This document shows positions 35,091 to 46,690 of a stretch of 64,000 nucleotides of DNA, one piece after another. Every line of letters starts with the position of its first letter. Position 1 is the first letter of the stretch. A program made the position numbers and the translations under genes. The notes under the pieces are model-generated. The model worked only from the letters and a program-made list of their open reading frames with translations, was not told the DNA's origin and made no database searches. Source of the DNA: Flavobacterium glaciei (lineage in GTDB: Bacteria > Bacteroidota > Bacteroidia > Flavobacteriales > Flavobacteriaceae); NCBI RefSeq assembly GCF_003350545.1, contig NZ_QQBA01000002.1:278839-342838 (forward strand), in the 5' to 3' direction.

Positions 35091-35441
35091 ATGGCAGATT
35101 TAATGAAATTCGTTCAAGACGAATTCGTAACAAGAAAAGAATTCCCAGTTTTTGCAGCTGGAGACACTATCACCGTTTACTACGAAATTAGAGAGGGTGA
35201 AAAAACTAGAACTCAGTTTTTTAAAGGAGTTGTAATCCAAAGAAGAGGTTCTGCTAACACAGAAACTTTTACTATTCGTAAAATGTCGGGTGCTATTGGA
35301 GTTGAGCGTATCTTCCCAGTTAACTTGCCAGCTTTGCAAAAAATTGAAATCAATAAGAAAGGTGCTGTACGTAGAGCTAGAATTTTCTACTTCAGAGAAC
35401 TTACTGGTAAAAAAGCTAAAATTAAAGATAAAAGAAGATAG
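35091..35441 (+). CDS. rplS: 50S ribosomal protein L19
   Basis: Structural protein at the 30S-50S interface. 116 residues with the L19 core: FAAGDTITVYYEIREGEKTRTQFFKGVVI and GVERIFPVNLP, ending in a basic tail (RARIFYFRELTGKKAKIKDKRR). An in-frame ATG at 35049 lies within the probable leader; MADLMKFVQ at 35091 is the family start. Monocistronic with its own terminator. Confidence 0.97.
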   Translation: MADLMKFVQDEFVTRKEFPVFAAGDTITVYYEIREGEKTRTQFFKGVVIQRRGSANTETFTIRKMSGAIGVERIFPVNLPALQKIEINKKGAVRRARIFYFRELTGKKAKIKDKRR

Positions 35442-35462
35442 TTTACTGTCTCTTTATTATAA

Positions 35463-35492
35463 AAGTCCTAACAAATGTTGGGACTTTTTTTT
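35463..35492 (+). terminator. Terminator after rplS
   Basis: AAGTCCtaACA / TGTtgGGACTT stem then eight T residues. Confidence 0.85.
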
Positions 35493-35629
35493 GTTTACTA
35501 TTTTCCTTATAAATTACTAATTTAGGATTATTGAACCCCTAAAACTAACAATATAAGAATAACAAGTTAGTAATCTTAAAATTAGTATTTTTCTATGTAA
35601 AATCGACCATCTATTACAGCTGATTTTCA

Positions 35630-35637
35630 TATATTTG
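35630..35637 (+). promoter_or_regulatory. Promoter -7 element of icd
   Basis: TATATTTG, an exact TAnnTTTG match, about 70 bp upstream of the isocitrate dehydrogenase start. Confidence 0.5.
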
Positions 35638-35686
35638 TCCGCCTTATTTTAAGTGAAACACCTCATATAAGCTACATTTAACGTGA

Positions 35687-37930
<2,244 letters not shown>

Positions 37931-37952
37931 TAAAAAGCAATTAATTATATTT

Positions 37953-37984
37953 AAAAGACAACCCGAAACGGTTGTCTTTTTTTA
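37953..37984 (+). terminator. Terminator after icd
   Basis: AAAAGACAACC / GGTTGTCTTTT stem with a CGAAAC loop and T run. Confidence 0.9.
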
Positions 37985-38072
37985 TCTTAGCAATACCTTA
38001 ACAGTTGTTATATGACAATTGCTATTCAATTTCGTGTACTTTGCGTTTTTTCATTTCGATAAAATTTAAACA

Positions 38073-40454
38073 ATGACTCCAAAGAATATTATTACCTTTT
38101 TAGTTGTATTATTATCCTCGTTTTTCTCATTTTCTCAAGAGAAATTTACGCTTAGCGGAACTGTTATTGATGCCAATAGCAATGAAACACTAATAGGTGT
38201 CAATGTAGTACTTCCTGAACTCAAAACTGGTGTAACCACTAACGAATATGGGTTTTACTCCATAACTGTACCACGAGGAACATACCGTGTACAAATCAGT
38301 TATTTGGGGTATCAAACTATTGAGGAATCAATAATTTTAAACCAAAATATAAAGAACAATTTTAATTTATTCAGCGATGAAACTGCTTTGAAAGAAGTCA
38401 TAATTACTGATAATAAAACAAGAATTGACATCAAGAAACCGGAGATGAGCGTCAATAAGCTCTCCATTTCTGCCATTAAGAAAATGCCTGTTGTTTTAGG
38501 TGAAGTCGATGTTTTAAAATCTATTTTGTTACTTCCAGGTGTTACTAATGCTGGTGAAGGTGCTTCAGGCTTTAATGTGCGTGGTGGTGGTGCCGATCAG
38601 AATTTGATTCTGTTAGACGAAGCAACTATATTTAATTCATCGCATGTTTTTGGTTTTTTCTCTGTTTTTAATCCGGATGCTATCAAAGATTTAAAGTTAT
38701 ACAAAGGTGGAATCCCTGCTCGTTATGGAGGTAGAGCTTCTTCTGTATTAGATATTTATCAAAAAGACGGTAACAGCAAAGGTTTTCATGTCAATGGAGG
38801 AATCGGATTGATTTCTAGCCGCATTTTGGCCGAAGGACCATTGGTCAAAGACAAAGGGTCGTTCCTTATTGGCGGTAGGAGTTCTTACGCACATTTATTC
38901 CTAAAACTATCCGAAGAACAAAAAAACAATTCGGCTTATTTTTATGATTTGAATACAAAACTGAGTTATAAATTAGATGACAACAACAGTCTTTATTTAT
39001 CGGGTTATTTTGGTCGTGATGTATTCAGTCTAAACAAAAGTTTTACTAACATCTATGGAAATGCAACTTTAAACCTGCGTTGGAATCACTTGTTTTCTGA
39101 GAAATTATTTTCGAATTTATCACTCATTTACAGCGATTATTATTATGGTTTGGATTTAGATTTTGTAGGTTTCAAATGGGATTCTGGTATTAGGAACTAT
39201 AACATCAAATACGATTTCAAGAATTATATTTCGGATAAATTCAAATTGAATTACGGTTTAAACGGAATTTATTACGAGTTCAATCCAGGAACCATCAAGC
39301 CATCTGATGAGAATTCAGGAATAAATTTTGCACAATTGGACAAAAAATATGCTTTTGAACCAGCACTTTACATCAACGCAGATCACGAAATCTCCGATAA
39401 AATAGCCCTTTCTTACGGACTTCGCTACAGTATGTTTTACCGTTTAGGACAATCTACCGTGAATATTTATGCTGACAATAATCCTGTAACATTCAATTCA
39501 GAATTACAGATTTATGAAAAAGCAACTCCTATAGGCACGAAGTTTTACGACAGAAACAAAGTCATGCAAAGCTATAATTACATAGAACCACGTTTTTCAT
39601 TAGCGTATCAATTCAATGACGAGCAATCCGTAAAAGCCAGTTACAATAGAATGGTGCAGTATTTACAACTGATTTCGAACACCTCATCGCCTACTCCGCT
39701 TGATGTCTGGACGCCAAGTGATAGTTTTATAAAACCACAAATTGCTGATCAAGTAGCTTTAGGGTACTTTAAAAACTTCAACGACGACATGTATTCACTT
39801 GAAGTGGAAACCTATTACAAAGAAGTTCAAAACCGATTGGATTACATAGACGGTGCAGATTTGATTGCCAATAAAGCCATTGAGCAAATAATCTTGAACG
39901 GGCAACTACGTTCGTACGGACTAGAAATCATGTTCCGAAAAAACGAAGGGAAATTTAACGGCTGGATTTCGTATACCTTATCCAAATCTGAGCAACAAAC
40001 TCCAGGTAGAACCCCACTAGAAACTGGAATCAATAACGGACAATGGTACAACTCCGTTTATGATAAATTGCACAATGTTGCCATAACCACATCGTATAAT
40101 TTGAACGAAAAATGGTCTTTTGGGGCTAATTTTGCCCTGCAAACGGGACAACCAGTAACATATCCTGTTGGACAATATGACTATTTAGGAATCAATGTGC
40201 CTAGTTACGGATTACGAAACGAAAATCGTCTTCCAGCATACCATCACTTGGACATAGCCGCAACATTAACTCCAAAAAGGAACAAAGACCGCCAATGGAA
40301 AGGTGAATGGGTTTTCAGCATTTACAATTTGTACAATCGGAAAAACGCTGCTTCTATCAATTTTAGACAAAATATAGATACGGGAAGCAATGAAGCTGTA
40401 AAAACTTCAATTTTTGGGGTAGTTCCAGCAGTGAGTTATAACTTTAAATTTTAA
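38073..40454 (+). CDS. TonB-dependent outer-membrane receptor with carboxypeptidase-regulatory domain
   Basis: A 793-residue receptor that imports a ligand across the outer membrane using TonB energy. Signal peptide about 1-21 (SFSQ); CarboxypepD_reg-like domain about 25-105 (LSGTVIDANSNETLIGVNVV); plug domain about 120-230 with FNVRGGGADQNLILLDEA; then a barrel ending in the aromatic VSYNFKF. Paired with a DUF4249 lipoprotein gene 40 bp downstream, forming a transport pair distinct from SusCD. Ligand unknown. Confidence 0.92.
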   Translation: MTPKNIITFLVVLLSSFFSFSQEKFTLSGTVIDANSNETLIGVNVVLPELKTGVTTNEYGFYSITVPRGTYRVQISYLGYQTIEESIILNQNIKNNFNLFSDETALKEVIITDNKTRIDIKKPEMSVNKLSISAIKKMPVVLGEVDVLKSILLLPGVTNAGEGASGFNVRGGGADQNLILLDEATIFNSSHVFGFFSVFNPDAIKDLKLYKGGIPARYGGRASSVLDIYQKDGNSKGFHVNGGIGLISSRILAEGPLVKDKGSFLIGGRSSYAHLFLKLSEEQKNNSAYFYDLNTKLSYKLDDNNSLYLSGYFGRDVFSLNKSFTNIYGNATLNLRWNHLFSEKLFSNLSLIYSDYYYGLDLDFVGFKWDSGIRNYNIKYDFKNYISDKFKLNYGLNGIYYEFNPGTIKPSDENSGINFAQLDKKYAFEPALYINADHEISDKIALSYGLRYSMFYRLGQSTVNIYADNNPVTFNSELQIYEKATPIGTKFYDRNKVMQSYNYIEPRFSLAYQFNDEQSVKASYNRMVQYLQLISNTSSPTPLDVWTPSDSFIKPQIADQVALGYFKNFNDDMYSLEVETYYKEVQNRLDYIDGADLIANKAIEQIILNGQLRSYGLEIMFRKNEGKFNGWISYTLSKSEQQTPGRTPLETGINNGQWYNSVYDKLHNVAITTSYNLNEKWSFGANFALQTGQPVTYPVGQYDYLGINVPSYGLRNENRLPAYHHLDIAATLTPKRNKDRQWKGEWVFSIYNLYNRKNAASINFRQNIDTGSNEAVKTSIFGVVPAVSYNFKF

Positions 40455-40493
40455 TAATAGCATCCAGTAAGAGTCCAAAATAAAAATAAAATC

Positions 40494-41315
40494 ATGAAAA
40501 AAATAACACTTTATCTGATACTTTTCATCGCTCTTTTTTCGACAAGTTGCGAAGATGTTATCGAAGTAGATTTAGACAATGCGCCGCCAAAACTGGTTAT
40601 TGAAGCAGCTATCAATTGGAAAAAAGGAACTTCGGGCAGTCAACAAAAAATAAAACTGACCACGACAACCGGATTTTACAGCACAGAAATTCCAAAAGTT
40701 TTAGGAGCAACAGTTTCCATAAAAAACAGTGCTAATGTAGTTTTTACTTTTTCGGAAATTGCGAATACCGGCGAATATACATGCGCTACATTTATACCGG
40801 TAATCAACGAAACCTACACGCTGACAGTCATTAGCAATGGCAATACCTATACCGCAACTGAAACATTGAAACCCGTTAGTCCAATCACAAAAATTGTGCA
40901 AAACAACCAAGGTGGATTCTCTGGAAACGACATTGAAATCAAAACATTCTATCAAGATACGGCAGGAGAAAGCAATTATTATCTATACAAATATGTGTAT
41001 TCCAATCAGGTTAAATCAAATTTTTATGTAGACCAAGATGAGTTTTTTAACGGGAACGAATTCTTTAGCATTTCCCAAAATGACGAGTTAAAAAAAGACG
41101 ATAAAATTGAGGTAACCCACTACGGAATTTCAAAAGCATACTACAATTACATGAGTGTTTTAGTGAGTATCGCAGGAAATAATGGCGGAGGACCATTCCA
41201 ATCTCCTCCAGCAACCGTAAGAGGAAACATCATAAATACTACTGATTCAGCCAATTATCCGTTGGGTTATTTCTCCCTCAGCGAAGTTGATGTAAGAAAT
41301 TATACGATTGAATAA
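40494..41315 (+). CDS. DUF4249 lipoprotein, partner of the TonB receptor
   Basis: A 273-residue lipoprotein (lipobox FSTSC near residue 20) with the DUF4249 opening CEDVIEVDLDNAPPKLVIEA. Members are regularly encoded next to TonB receptors with a carboxypeptidase-like domain, as here, and probably act as surface-exposed lids or binding proteins. The gene is co-directional with the receptor, 40 bp after it. Confidence 0.88.
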   Translation: MKKITLYLILFIALFSTSCEDVIEVDLDNAPPKLVIEAAINWKKGTSGSQQKIKLTTTTGFYSTEIPKVLGATVSIKNSANVVFTFSEIANTGEYTCATFIPVINETYTLTVISNGNTYTATETLKPVSPITKIVQNNQGGFSGNDIEIKTFYQDTAGESNYYLYKYVYSNQVKSNFYVDQDEFFNGNEFFSISQNDELKKDDKIEVTHYGISKAYYNYMSVLVSIAGNNGGGPFQSPPATVRGNIINTTDSANYPLGYFSLSEVDVRNYTIE

Positions 41316-41318
41316 TGA

Positions 41319-41462
41319 GGAGCTAATCCAGCTGTTCATTACAACCAAAAACAGGTTCTAAACAGTTTTCCAGTCCGTATAAGGAGCTTCCTTTGGTCGC
41401 TCTTCTACAGCCAGAAAACTAAAGTTTACAACCTGTTTTGTTTTTCATTGCCATCTGGGCTA
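41319..41462 (-). ncRNA. Structured RNA motif, copy 2 (possibly Flavo-1 type)
   Basis: On the minus strand starts AGCCCAGATGG and ends CAGCTGGATTAGCTCC, matching copy 1 at both ends. The outer AGC/GCT and CCAG/CTGG pairs are kept. The central stem is AAAACAGGTT/AACCTGTTTT and a further stem AGTTTTC/GAAAACT supports a longer inner region. It fills most of the gap between the DUF4249 gene and thiN. Strand is assumed from motif orientation. Confidence 0.55.
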
Positions 41463-41529
41463 ATACGTGAGAGGGATAACGAGAACTTTTATTTACTTTT
41501 ACGTCACAATTTATAATTTATAATCCATT

Positions 41530-42192
41530 ATGTCTTCACACCATATCGTTCGCGACGACCAAGAACCTGCTTTAATCATTGCCAACGGCGCTTCCTGTAA
41601 TCCAGAACTATTAGGTCAGCTACTAGAATGGTCGCCTCTTGTGGTAGTATTAGATTCGGCTATGGTGCGCGTCATGGAATTAGACATCAAAGTCGATGTG
41701 CTTTTAGGAGATTTCGACAGAGGATTTGATCCTGAAATTTATAAAACTTCCCAATATCCAATCGAAATCATTCATACTCCAGACCAGAATAGAACCGATT
41801 TAGAAAAGGCATTTGACTATTTAATCGAAAGGAAAATTCCAGCCGTAAACGTCGTTTGGGCTACCGGACGCAGAGCCGATCACACGATTACGAATCTCAC
41901 TAACATTACACGGTACAGAAATTTATTGAAAATTGTTATTCTGGACGATCACTCGAAAGTATTTTTATTGCCTAAGAAATTCGAAAAATGGTACACGGCA
42001 AATACTCCTATTTCATTAATTCCCATTGGTCACGTAACTGGAATTCACTCTGATAATTTATTTTATCCCTTAAAAGATGATAGTCTGACCATTGGTTACA
42101 GAACTGGAAGCAGCAATCACGTTACTAAAGACGGCATCGTAACAATAGAACATGACGAAGGTGATTTATTGATGATGGAATGTCTGGATTAG
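41530..42192 (+). CDS. thiN: Thiamine pyrophosphokinase
   Basis: Transfers pyrophosphate from ATP to thiamine to make thiamine diphosphate. The 220-residue protein has the TPK catalytic pattern: PALIIANGAS, VLLGDFDRG, PDQNRTDLEKAFDYL, TGRRADHTITNL and the C-terminal thiamine-binding loop TGSSNHVTKDG. Cytosolic, monocistronic. The start is the ATG 12 bp after an AT-rich run; no exact -7 element is seen (TACTTTTA is close). Confidence 0.9.
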   Translation: MSSHHIVRDDQEPALIIANGASCNPELLGQLLEWSPLVVVLDSAMVRVMELDIKVDVLLGDFDRGFDPEIYKTSQYPIEIIHTPDQNRTDLEKAFDYLIERKIPAVNVVWATGRRADHTITNLTNITRYRNLLKIVILDDHSKVFLLPKKFEKWYTANTPISLIPIGHVTGIHSDNLFYPLKDDSLTIGYRTGSSNHVTKDGIVTIEHDEGDLLMMECLD

Positions 42193-42195
42193 CTT

Positions 42196-43062
42196 TTACT
42201 TAATATTCAACAAAGCGTTTCTCACAATCTCATAATGACTCCAAGGAATAAAATGATTCGCATTTTCTATGCTTATCGCATCCATTGATTTTGCATTGAC
42301 AAACATTTTTTTCATAAAGGCAACATTACTATACGGTACCAAAGCATCTTTTGTTCCATGAATAACGGTAACATCACAGGTAATCTTTTTAAGCTTTGGT
42401 TCTAGTTCTACTAAATCTTGCTTTAGCCACCACAACTCATCGTTTGAAGGACGCAATGCTCCGGGAATTAAATACCGTAAAGGCTTAGCCTTGATAACCG
42501 TTCTCCATTTCTCTGGATTTTCAGCTTTCGGGTCTAATGACCCAGCCAAGATTACCAATCGTTTGTACCAAGACGGATTATCCACGGCTAACTGAGCTAC
42601 AACTGGTCCTCCAACAGAATGTCCAACTAAAATTAAAGGCTGTTTATTATCGATTTTTTTGATAAACTCCGATATCCTTTCCGATTGCACCGTTAAATTT
42701 TGTGCATCGCCAAAATCACTGTATCCAAAACCCGGTCGGTCTATAGCAATCATTCGGTATTTTTTGAGCAACAAAGTATCCTTAAGATATTCTTTGAAAG
42801 CATTCCAACTTCCAGGCGAACCGTGTACAAAAAACAATGTTGGATTTTGCGGATTTCCCGTTGCTACATAATGTATTTTATACCCGTCAAAATTCATTGT
42901 TTTATCTTGAAACTTTGTTTCAGAGGCACCAAAAAATTTTGTTGTTTCCTTATTCGAAAATCGCATTGTCATGCAGGACTGACACATTACAATATACAAA
43001 AACAGTAAAGTGTAAACTACGTATCTCTTTTTGAAATGAAATGAAACGGGCATAAAAGTCAT
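42196..43062 (-). CDS. Alpha/beta hydrolase, predicted lipoprotein
   Basis: A 288-residue hydrolase with an N-terminal hydrophobic segment ending in IVMCQSC (Cys near residue 30), suggesting membrane attachment as a lipoprotein. Catalytic motifs: HGSPGSW (oxyanion hole), GHSVGG (nucleophile elbow), IHGTKDALVP (Asp) and NANHFIPW (His). Substrate unknown. Converges with thiN with three bases between stops. An internal Met at residue 4 is an equally good start. Confidence 0.85.
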   Translation of the reverse strand: MTFMPVSFHFKKRYVVYTLLFLYIVMCQSCMTMRFSNKETTKFFGASETKFQDKTMNFDGYKIHYVATGNPQNPTLFFVHGSPGSWNAFKEYLKDTLLLKKYRMIAIDRPGFGYSDFGDAQNLTVQSERISEFIKKIDNKQPLILVGHSVGGPVVAQLAVDNPSWYKRLVILAGSLDPKAENPEKWRTVIKAKPLRYLIPGALRPSNDELWWLKQDLVELEPKLKKITCDVTVIHGTKDALVPYSNVAFMKKMFVNAKSMDAISIENANHFIPWSHYEIVRNALLNIK

Positions 43063-43194
43063 GCTATTTGTATTTTTTATAAATGTAACCGTTTTTAGTT
43101 TTCAAAAAATACGTAACGTTCTGATTTTATGATTTATTTTCCATCTGTTTAATCGGTCATAGTGACCTTTAGTAATTTACAAAATAGGAATCGC

Positions 43195-43202
43195 TATCTT
43201 TG
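43195..43202 (+). promoter_or_regulatory. Promoter -7 element of rlmF
   Basis: TATCTTTG matches TAnnTTTG, 16 bp upstream of the ATG, implying a very short leader. Confidence 0.55.
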
Positions 43203-43218
43203 CATCGAAATATAGAAA

Positions 43219-44175
43219 ATGAAACCGAAAACGATTACCGAAAAGACTAATTTACATCCTAGAAATCTAGATAGATTGGGATATAATTTTGAACAATTAA
43301 TAGAAAAATCTCCTGAATTGCAGCATTTTGTCTCTATCAATGAGCATAATATCGAGACGATAGATTTTAGCAATCCTGATGCTGTAAAGTCGCTCAACAA
43401 AGCATTATTGTTATCACATTATGACATTCAAAACTGGGATATTCCTAAAAATTATCTTTGCCCGCCAATTCCAGGAAGAGCGGATTACATTCATTATATC
43501 GCTGATTTATTGGCTTCAAGCAACAACGGAATCATTCCTGAGGGAGAAACAGTTCAAGGTTTAGATATAGGTGTTGGGGCTAATTGTATTTATCCAATCA
43601 TTGGAAATTCAGCATACGGATGGAGTTTTGTAGGAACTGATATCGATTTACAAGCAATCGAAAATTGTAGTGCGATTATCGAAGAAAACCCAAAATTAAT
43701 TGAAGCCATCAGTTTACAACAACAAACGGAATCACGTTTTATTTTTAAAAACATAATCACTCCCGAAGATAAATTTACGTTTACCATTTGCAATCCTCCT
43801 TTTCATGCCTCTCAAGATGAAGCTACCAAAAGTACTTTGCGAAAAATAAACAATCTCCAATCTAATATTGGGGTGAGTAGAACTACTAAGCCGGTTTTAA
43901 ACTTTGGCGGACAAAATGCCGAATTATTTTGCGAAGGCGGAGAACTTGGATTTGTAACCCAAATGATTTACGAAAGTGCAAAATATCCTTTGCAATGTTT
44001 ATGGTTTACTACTTTAGTCTCAAAGAAAGAAAATCTTTCCAGTCTGTACAAAACACTAAACAAGGTAAGCGCCGTCGAAATTAAAACGATAGATATGGCT
44101 CAAGGCCAAAAAACAAGTCGCATCTTAGCATGGACTTTCTTGAGTTCAGCACAACAAAAAGCCTGGAAGTTTTAA
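43219..44175 (+). CDS. rlmF: 23S rRNA (adenine1618-N6)-methyltransferase
   Basis: Methylates A1618 of 23S rRNA. The 318-residue protein shows the family start LHPRNLD, the substrate-recognition segment CPPIPGRADYIHYIADLL, the SAM motif GLDIGVGANCIYP and the catalytic CNPPFHAS (NPPF). Length agrees with RlmF. Monocistronic from its own promoter, 69 bp before uvrB. Confidence 0.95.
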   Translation: MKPKTITEKTNLHPRNLDRLGYNFEQLIEKSPELQHFVSINEHNIETIDFSNPDAVKSLNKALLLSHYDIQNWDIPKNYLCPPIPGRADYIHYIADLLASSNNGIIPEGETVQGLDIGVGANCIYPIIGNSAYGWSFVGTDIDLQAIENCSAIIEENPKLIEAISLQQQTESRFIFKNIITPEDKFTFTICNPPFHASQDEATKSTLRKINNLQSNIGVSRTTKPVLNFGGQNAELFCEGGELGFVTQMIYESAKYPLQCLWFTTLVSKKENLSSLYKTLNKVSAVEIKTIDMAQGQKTSRILAWTFLSSAQQKAWKF

Positions 44176-44207
44176 GGTTTCCAAACTTATTTATTTGAAT
44201 TACATTG

Positions 44208-44215
44208 TACCTTTG
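44208..44215 (+). promoter_or_regulatory. Promoter -7 element of uvrB
   Basis: TACCTTTG matches TAnnTTTG, 29 bp upstream of the uvrB start; no -33 element at standard spacing. Confidence 0.5.
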
Positions 44216-44244
44216 TAACTCTAAATATTTGCTCCTTAACACAA

Positions 44245-46236
44245 ATGAATTTTCAAGTAGTATCCGATTACCAACCAAAAGGCGACCAACCACAAGCGAT
44301 TGAGAAATTGACTCAAGGGATTATTGATGGTGATAAATTCCAAACTTTATTAGGAGTTACTGGATCCGGAAAAACTTTTACGGTGGCTAATGTAATTCAA
44401 GAAGTGCAAAGACCAACATTAGTATTAGCACATAACAAAACATTAGCGGCACAATTATACTCGGAATTCAAACAATTTTTCCCGAATAATGCCGTAGAAT
44501 ATTTTGTTTCATACTATGATTATTACCAGCCCGAAGCCTTTATGCCCGTAACTGGTGTTTTCATCGAAAAGGATTTATCCATCAATGAAGAGCTAGAAAA
44601 AATGAGAATGTCAACCACTGCTTCGTTGCTTTCAGGACGTAGAGATATTTTGGTTGTAGCATCCGTTTCGTGTTTGTATGGTATTGGAAACCCTATCGAA
44701 TTTCAAAAAAACCTAATCCCAATAGAGAAAGGACAAGTTATTTCTCGGACTAAATTATTGCATCAACTGGTACAAAGTTTATATTCCAGAACTGAAGCTG
44801 ATTTTAATCCTGGAAGTTTCAGAATAAAAGGTGATACTGTAGATGTCTATCCAAGTTATGCGGATGAAGCCTATAGAATTCATTTCTTTGGCGATGAAAT
44901 TGAAGAAATTGAAAGCTTTGATACTAAAAATTCACAGGTTCTAGAAAAATTTGAAAGACTTACGATTTATCCAGCTAATATGTTCGTGACTTCTCCAGAT
45001 GTATTGCAAAATGCCATTTGGGAAATACAACAAGATTTGGTAAAACAAGTCGATTATTTCAAGGAAATTGGAAAACATCTTGAAGCTAAACGACTGGAAG
45101 AACGTACTAATTTTGATTTAGAAATGATTCGTGAGCTCGGTTATTGCTCCGGTATCGAAAATTATTCTCGTTATCTCGATGGTCGTTTACCAGGAACCAG
45201 ACCTTTCTGTTTACTTGATTATTTTCCAAAAGATTACTTGATGGTGGTCGATGAAAGTCACGTAACATTATCGCAAGTTAGCGCAATGTATGGCGGAGAC
45301 CGAAGCCGTAAAGAAAACTTGGTAGAATATGGTTTCAGACTTCCTGCCGCAATGGACAATCGCCCTTTGAAATTCGAAGAATTTGAAGCCATGCAAAATC
45401 AAGTGATTTATGTTTCGGCAACACCTGCTGATTATGAGTTACAAAAAACGGAGGGCGTTGTTGTGGAACAAGTAATTCGTCCTACAGGATTATTAGATCC
45501 TATTATTGAAATTAGACCAAGTTTAAACCAAATTGACGATTTAATTGAAGAAATTCAAGTTCGAGCTGAGATTGACGAACGTGTTTTAGTGACGACTTTA
45601 ACCAAAAGAATGGCAGAAGAACTAGCGAAATATTTAACAAAAGTCAATATTCGTTGTCGCTATATTCACTCCGAAGTAGATACATTAGAAAGAATTGAAA
45701 TCATGCAAGATTTGCGAAAAGGAATTTTTGATGTACTTATCGGTGTCAATTTACTTCGTGAAGGGTTGGATTTACCAGAAGTTTCTCTTGTAGCCATTCT
45801 GGATGCTGACAAAGAAGGTTTTTTAAGAAGTCATAGATCACTTACGCAAACGATAGGTCGAGCAGCGAGAAACCTGAATGGAAAAGCAATAATGTATGCT
45901 GATAAAATTACGGCCAGCATGCAAAAAACCATCGATGAAACTAATTATCGTAGAACCAAGCAAATTAATTACAATACCGAAAACAACGTTATACCAATGG
46001 CGTTGAACAAAAAAATAGAAAGTGCATTTACAAAAAATCCTCTTGTAGATTATGAATTAGGTGCTACTTTAAACACTGCAGCAGAACCAGAAAATCTTTA
46101 TTTGTCAAAACCTGAATTAGAGAAACTCATTCGAGAGAAAAGAAAATCCATGGAAAAAGCGGCAAAAGAATTGGATTTTATGCAAGCTGCTAAACTTAGA
46201 GATGACATAAAAGCACTGCAAGGACAATTGTCTTAA
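44245..46236 (+). CDS. uvrB: Excinuclease ABC subunit B
   Basis: Damage-verification helicase of nucleotide excision repair. 663 residues: Walker A LLGVTGSGKT near residue 40, beta-hairpin region YYDYYQPEAF, the DESH helicase box VVDESH, helicase motif VI QTIGRAARN, and the C-terminal UVR domain (from about residue 620) that contacts UvrC. Complete. Its stop overlaps the convergent TerB-like gene by four bases. Confidence 0.98.
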   Translation: MNFQVVSDYQPKGDQPQAIEKLTQGIIDGDKFQTLLGVTGSGKTFTVANVIQEVQRPTLVLAHNKTLAAQLYSEFKQFFPNNAVEYFVSYYDYYQPEAFMPVTGVFIEKDLSINEELEKMRMSTTASLLSGRRDILVVASVSCLYGIGNPIEFQKNLIPIEKGQVISRTKLLHQLVQSLYSRTEADFNPGSFRIKGDTVDVYPSYADEAYRIHFFGDEIEEIESFDTKNSQVLEKFERLTIYPANMFVTSPDVLQNAIWEIQQDLVKQVDYFKEIGKHLEAKRLEERTNFDLEMIRELGYCSGIENYSRYLDGRLPGTRPFCLLDYFPKDYLMVVDESHVTLSQVSAMYGGDRSRKENLVEYGFRLPAAMDNRPLKFEEFEAMQNQVIYVSATPADYELQKTEGVVVEQVIRPTGLLDPIIEIRPSLNQIDDLIEEIQVRAEIDERVLVTTLTKRMAEELAKYLTKVNIRCRYIHSEVDTLERIEIMQDLRKGIFDVLIGVNLLREGLDLPEVSLVAILDADKEGFLRSHRSLTQTIGRAARNLNGKAIMYADKITASMQKTIDETNYRRTKQINYNTENNVIPMALNKKIESAFTKNPLVDYELGATLNTAAEPENLYLSKPELEKLIREKRKSMEKAAKELDFMQAAKLRDDIKALQGQLS

Positions 46237-46637
46237 TTGTGTTGTTCCTGAAAAACAGTCAATAAAATCTCGCTATCAATAATAGCATTTGGTGCTTCAT
46301 TCATCAACTTAAGAATTCTTTTTGTGGCTATAGGGTTTAGTCCCATATCAATAGCTATTTGCAATATAGCAGTCGTTTCTTTTTCATGCAAAATCCCATC
46401 ACAATACATCAACAAAGCCAATCTGTAAAATTGTTGAATGCGAAAAAACTCCGATTTAATGGGAATTTGCGGCAGTTCCTGATGAAATAAATCATTAAAA
46501 ACATTCTGATCAAAGCCTAGTTCTTTAGCAACAATTGCCAAAAACTCATATTCTCTTTTATGCAAATGTCCGTCAACTGTAGAAAAAGCAATCATCTCTA
46601 AAAGTAAACTCCTCTTTTCTTCGAATGTATTCATCAA
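46233..46637 (-). CDS. TerB-like small helical protein
   Basis: A 134-residue all-helical protein with two acidic motif pairs reminiscent of TerB/DjlA domains: FSTVDGHLHKREYEFL and MYCDGILHEKETTAIL. Each looks like a D-G-x-(I/L)-H-x-x-E metal-binding turn. Function unknown; homologues may carry the wrong label excinuclease subunit B because they sit next to uvrB. Overlaps uvrB by four bases tail to tail. Confidence 0.7.
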   Translation of the reverse strand: MMNTFEEKRSLLLEMIAFSTVDGHLHKREYEFLAIVAKELGFDQNVFNDLFHQELPQIPIKSEFFRIQQFYRLALLMYCDGILHEKETTAILQIAIDMGLNPIATKRILKLMNEAPNAIIDSEILLTVFQEQHN

Positions 46638-46690
46638 ATTATTATTTTTAGCTAAAATATTGTTTTTAAATCAAATTACAAAAATTAATA

